Shown: in pieces, positions 62,593-64,000 of the stretch | How the letters are laid out: each line of letters opens with the position of its first letter | Position numbering within the stretch: the first letter of the stretch is position 1 | Assembly: GCF_014269205.2 (NCBI RefSeq) | Contig: NZ_JABWRY020000001.1 | Coordinates: 930,001 to 994,000, forward strand | Source of the DNA: Pseudomonas kermanshahensis | GTDB taxonomy: Bacteria > Pseudomonadota > Gammaproteobacteria > Pseudomonadales > Pseudomonadaceae | Length of the DNA stretch: 64,000 bases | Reading direction: 5' to 3' | The notes under the pieces: model-generated | What the model saw: the letters and a program-made list of their open reading frames with translations, nothing else | Told to the model about the DNA's origin: nothing | Database searches by the model: none | Program-made: the position numbers and the translations under genes

Positions 62593-63783
62593 TTACTGGC
62601 TTCTAGCTCGTACCATTTTTGTACCACTTTCTAGCGATTTCAGCTTATCAAGCTCAGCCCAATCATTCGGCGAGTTGATCCACTTCGCGTATGTAGAAAG
62701 CAGCACCTGCACGCTATGCCCGAGTTGCGCGGCGATGAATGCCGGGTTCATGCCGGCCATCAGGCACATGGTCGCGTACGTGTGGCGCGTGTCGTACATC
62801 CTGCGGCGCCTGATGCCAAGCTTCCGCAGGGCTGCCAGCCAGTAGCGTTTTTGACTCGTCTCAGAGCGAATGAACATCTCCGAGCGGTCACCTGTCCCAC
62901 TGGGCGCGAACACGTAATCTGAACGGGCCTCGGTGAGCGGTCTGGCTTTTTCGAGCGCATGCAGGGCGCGATCGTTCAATAAAACTTTTCGGGAACGCTT
63001 CGTTTTGGTGCGATCCTGGATCACTCCACGGATCTGAATGCGGCAAACGTTGGCAGTCTTTACGCGCCTGTCGATCTCGCTCCAGCGCAGAGCCATCACC
63101 TCGCCTGGCCGCATGCCGGTGTAAAAACAGAACTCGAAATAGGCCGCGTAAATTGCCGTCAAACCGCTCGTCGTTTCGTACAGATGGGCAATGATCGAAT
63201 CCGCTTCCTCTTTGGTGAAAGGGTCGACCTCACGTTTCGGCACTTTGGCGCCTGGGATAGACAGGGCCGGGTTTCGGACGATCAGTTCGTCGGTGACCGC
63301 CTGCTGGAAGATCGACACCAGCAGGCCGACCACGCCCTTGCGGCGTACCGGGGAAGTCCACTTGATGTCGTTCATGATCTTGCGCAGGAGCACTGACGTG
63401 ATGGTATCGATCGGTTTCTCGGCCAGGTACGGAACCCAATACACCTGCAGGGCAGAGCGGTAGTTCTTCCGAGTACCCTCCACGATCTGCAAGCTGTTGA
63501 GCCAATCCTGCGCGTAATCGAAGAAGATCGGCGCTGTCTGCTCCTGCACCACCACGCTGCGGGTATTGGGAAACAGCTCGGCATACTTCTCTGCTGTCAG
63601 AGCGCCGAGCTTATCCAGGCCCTTTACTTGAGCACGTAGACTCGCTGCTGCTGCGATCCCTTTCGCGGTCTGAGGGAGGGGGAGCGTCTCGCAGCACCGC
63701 TTCTTGTTCCAGGTGAAGCGAATTCGGATTGAGCGCCCGACAAGCTCGACTCCGGCCGGCAGGTCCACAGGCTTTCGATCCAT
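62593..63783 (-). CDS. Tyrosine-type site-specific integrase
   Basis: A 396-residue phage-type integrase. An N-terminal arm-binding domain of the DUF3596 type (VGRSIRIRFTWNKKRCCETL) comes first, then a SAM-like core-binding domain (~100-185). The catalytic domain has Arg in FYTGMRPGEVMALRW, His and Arg in YDTRHTYATM, His in AQLGHSVQVL and the nucleophile Tyr in LLSTYAKWI. The start has AAAAGGAG 9 bases upstream. Its base composition is less GC-rich than the neighbours, consistent with a mobile element. Confidence 0.95.
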   Translation of the reverse strand: MDRKPVDLPAGVELVGRSIRIRFTWNKKRCCETLPLPQTAKGIAAAASLRAQVKGLDKLGALTAEKYAELFPNTRSVVVQEQTAPIFFDYAQDWLNSLQIVEGTRKNYRSALQVYWVPYLAEKPIDTITSVLLRKIMNDIKWTSPVRRKGVVGLLVSIFQQAVTDELIVRNPALSIPGAKVPKREVDPFTKEEADSIIAHLYETTSGLTAIYAAYFEFCFYTGMRPGEVMALRWSEIDRRVKTANVCRIQIRGVIQDRTKTKRSRKVLLNDRALHALEKARPLTEARSDYVFAPSGTGDRSEMFIRSETSQKRYWLAALRKLGIRRRRMYDTRHTYATMCLMAGMNPAFIAAQLGHSVQVLLSTYAKWINSPNDWAELDKLKSLESGTKMVRARSQ

Positions 63784-63968
63784 TCGTCATATCTCCTTTT
63801 GCTGTACATGATCCTGCCGTTGATCTTCATCCACACCCAGTTGGGGATGATGCCTTTCTCGCGCTTTCGCTGAAGCGCCTTCGCTGTACACCCCACCAAC
63901 TCGCCCATCCGTTTTTCGGTGACCTTGTCGTGCACATGGTCTTCGGGCAGATTCTCTGCTGCTGCCAT
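63624..63968 (-). CDS. Excisionase-like protein (DUF1233 type)
   Basis: A 114-residue basic protein with a MerR-like helix-turn-helix: VTEKRMGELVGCTAKALQRK, then REKGIIPNWVWMKINGRIMY and SKRRYDEWIESLWTC. The helix region resembles Pseudomonas phage excisionases, which bend attachment-site DNA and direct excision. The C-terminal Ser/Arg-rich tail overlaps the integrase start by 160 bases in another frame; only the first ~75 residues look conserved. GGAGG precedes the start at 63968, and the window ends 32 bases further on. Confidence 0.8.
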   Translation of the reverse strand: MAAAENLPEDHVHDKVTEKRMGELVGCTAKALQRKREKGIIPNWVWMKINGRIMYSKRRYDEWIESLWTCRPESSLSGAQSEFASPGTRSGAARRSPSLRPRKGSQQQRVYVLK

Positions 63969-64000
63969 CGCTATTCCTCCTGGCGCGTCAGGTTGTGGTT

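Overview
The window is a 64 kb, GC-rich, densely coded chromosomal segment from a Pseudomonas of the putida group. The evidence is the gene order (CrbS-type sensor, rdgC, assimilatory nitrate reductase, nirBD, prc, minCDE, lpxL, betX, DUF485-actP, csrA and the NAGGN osmoprotectant genes), Pseudomonas protein families throughout, and many putida-type REP palindromes between genes.

Layout. 1-12 kb: a truncated sodium/solute-symporter hybrid histidine kinase (CrbS/MxtR type), an MFS exporter, a GH3 beta-glucosidase, an LplT-PlsC fusion, a Gdx/SugE guanidinium exporter behind a guanidine-II riboswitch, a BASS transporter, rdgC and a tRNA-Val/tRNA-Asp operon. 12-20.5 kb: map, then nitrate assimilation, with a nitrate reductase fused to a CysJ-like flavoprotein, and nirBD. 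Each nitrate/nitrite unit has a sigma-54 type promoter, a two-hairpin ANTAR target and a leader terminator. 20.5-26.7 kb: an operon of unknown substrate (D-2-hydroxyacid dehydrogenase, SDR, FAH-family hydrolase, ACS-type MFS) with AraC and LysR regulators. 26.7-32.6 kb: FKBP lipoprotein, DUF1232 protein, an XRE-regulator bicistron behind two palindromes, prc and a quinone oxidoreductase. 32.6-39 kb: an ABC importer operon with two phosphatase-type enzymes and a divergent GntR regulator. 39-52.6 kb: MscS channel, apeB, RluA-type synthase, minCDE, lpxL, patatin, mlaA with an alpha/beta hydrolase, and a GH17 membrane protein. 52.7-57.6 kb: betX, DUF485-actP, small proteins, an SDR, a CsrA paralogue and yheU. 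57.7-62.6 kb: NAGGN osmolyte genes (asnO, ngs, M42 peptidase). 62.6-64 kb: tyrosine integrase and excisionase at the edge of an integrated element that ends just upstream of asnO.

Connections. The nitrate and nitrite reductases act in series and carry the same leader control, pointing to a NasT-type antiterminator plus NtrC encoded elsewhere. The CrbS-type kinase belongs to a system known to control acetate use, and actP lies in the same window. betX and the NAGGN genes both serve osmoprotection.
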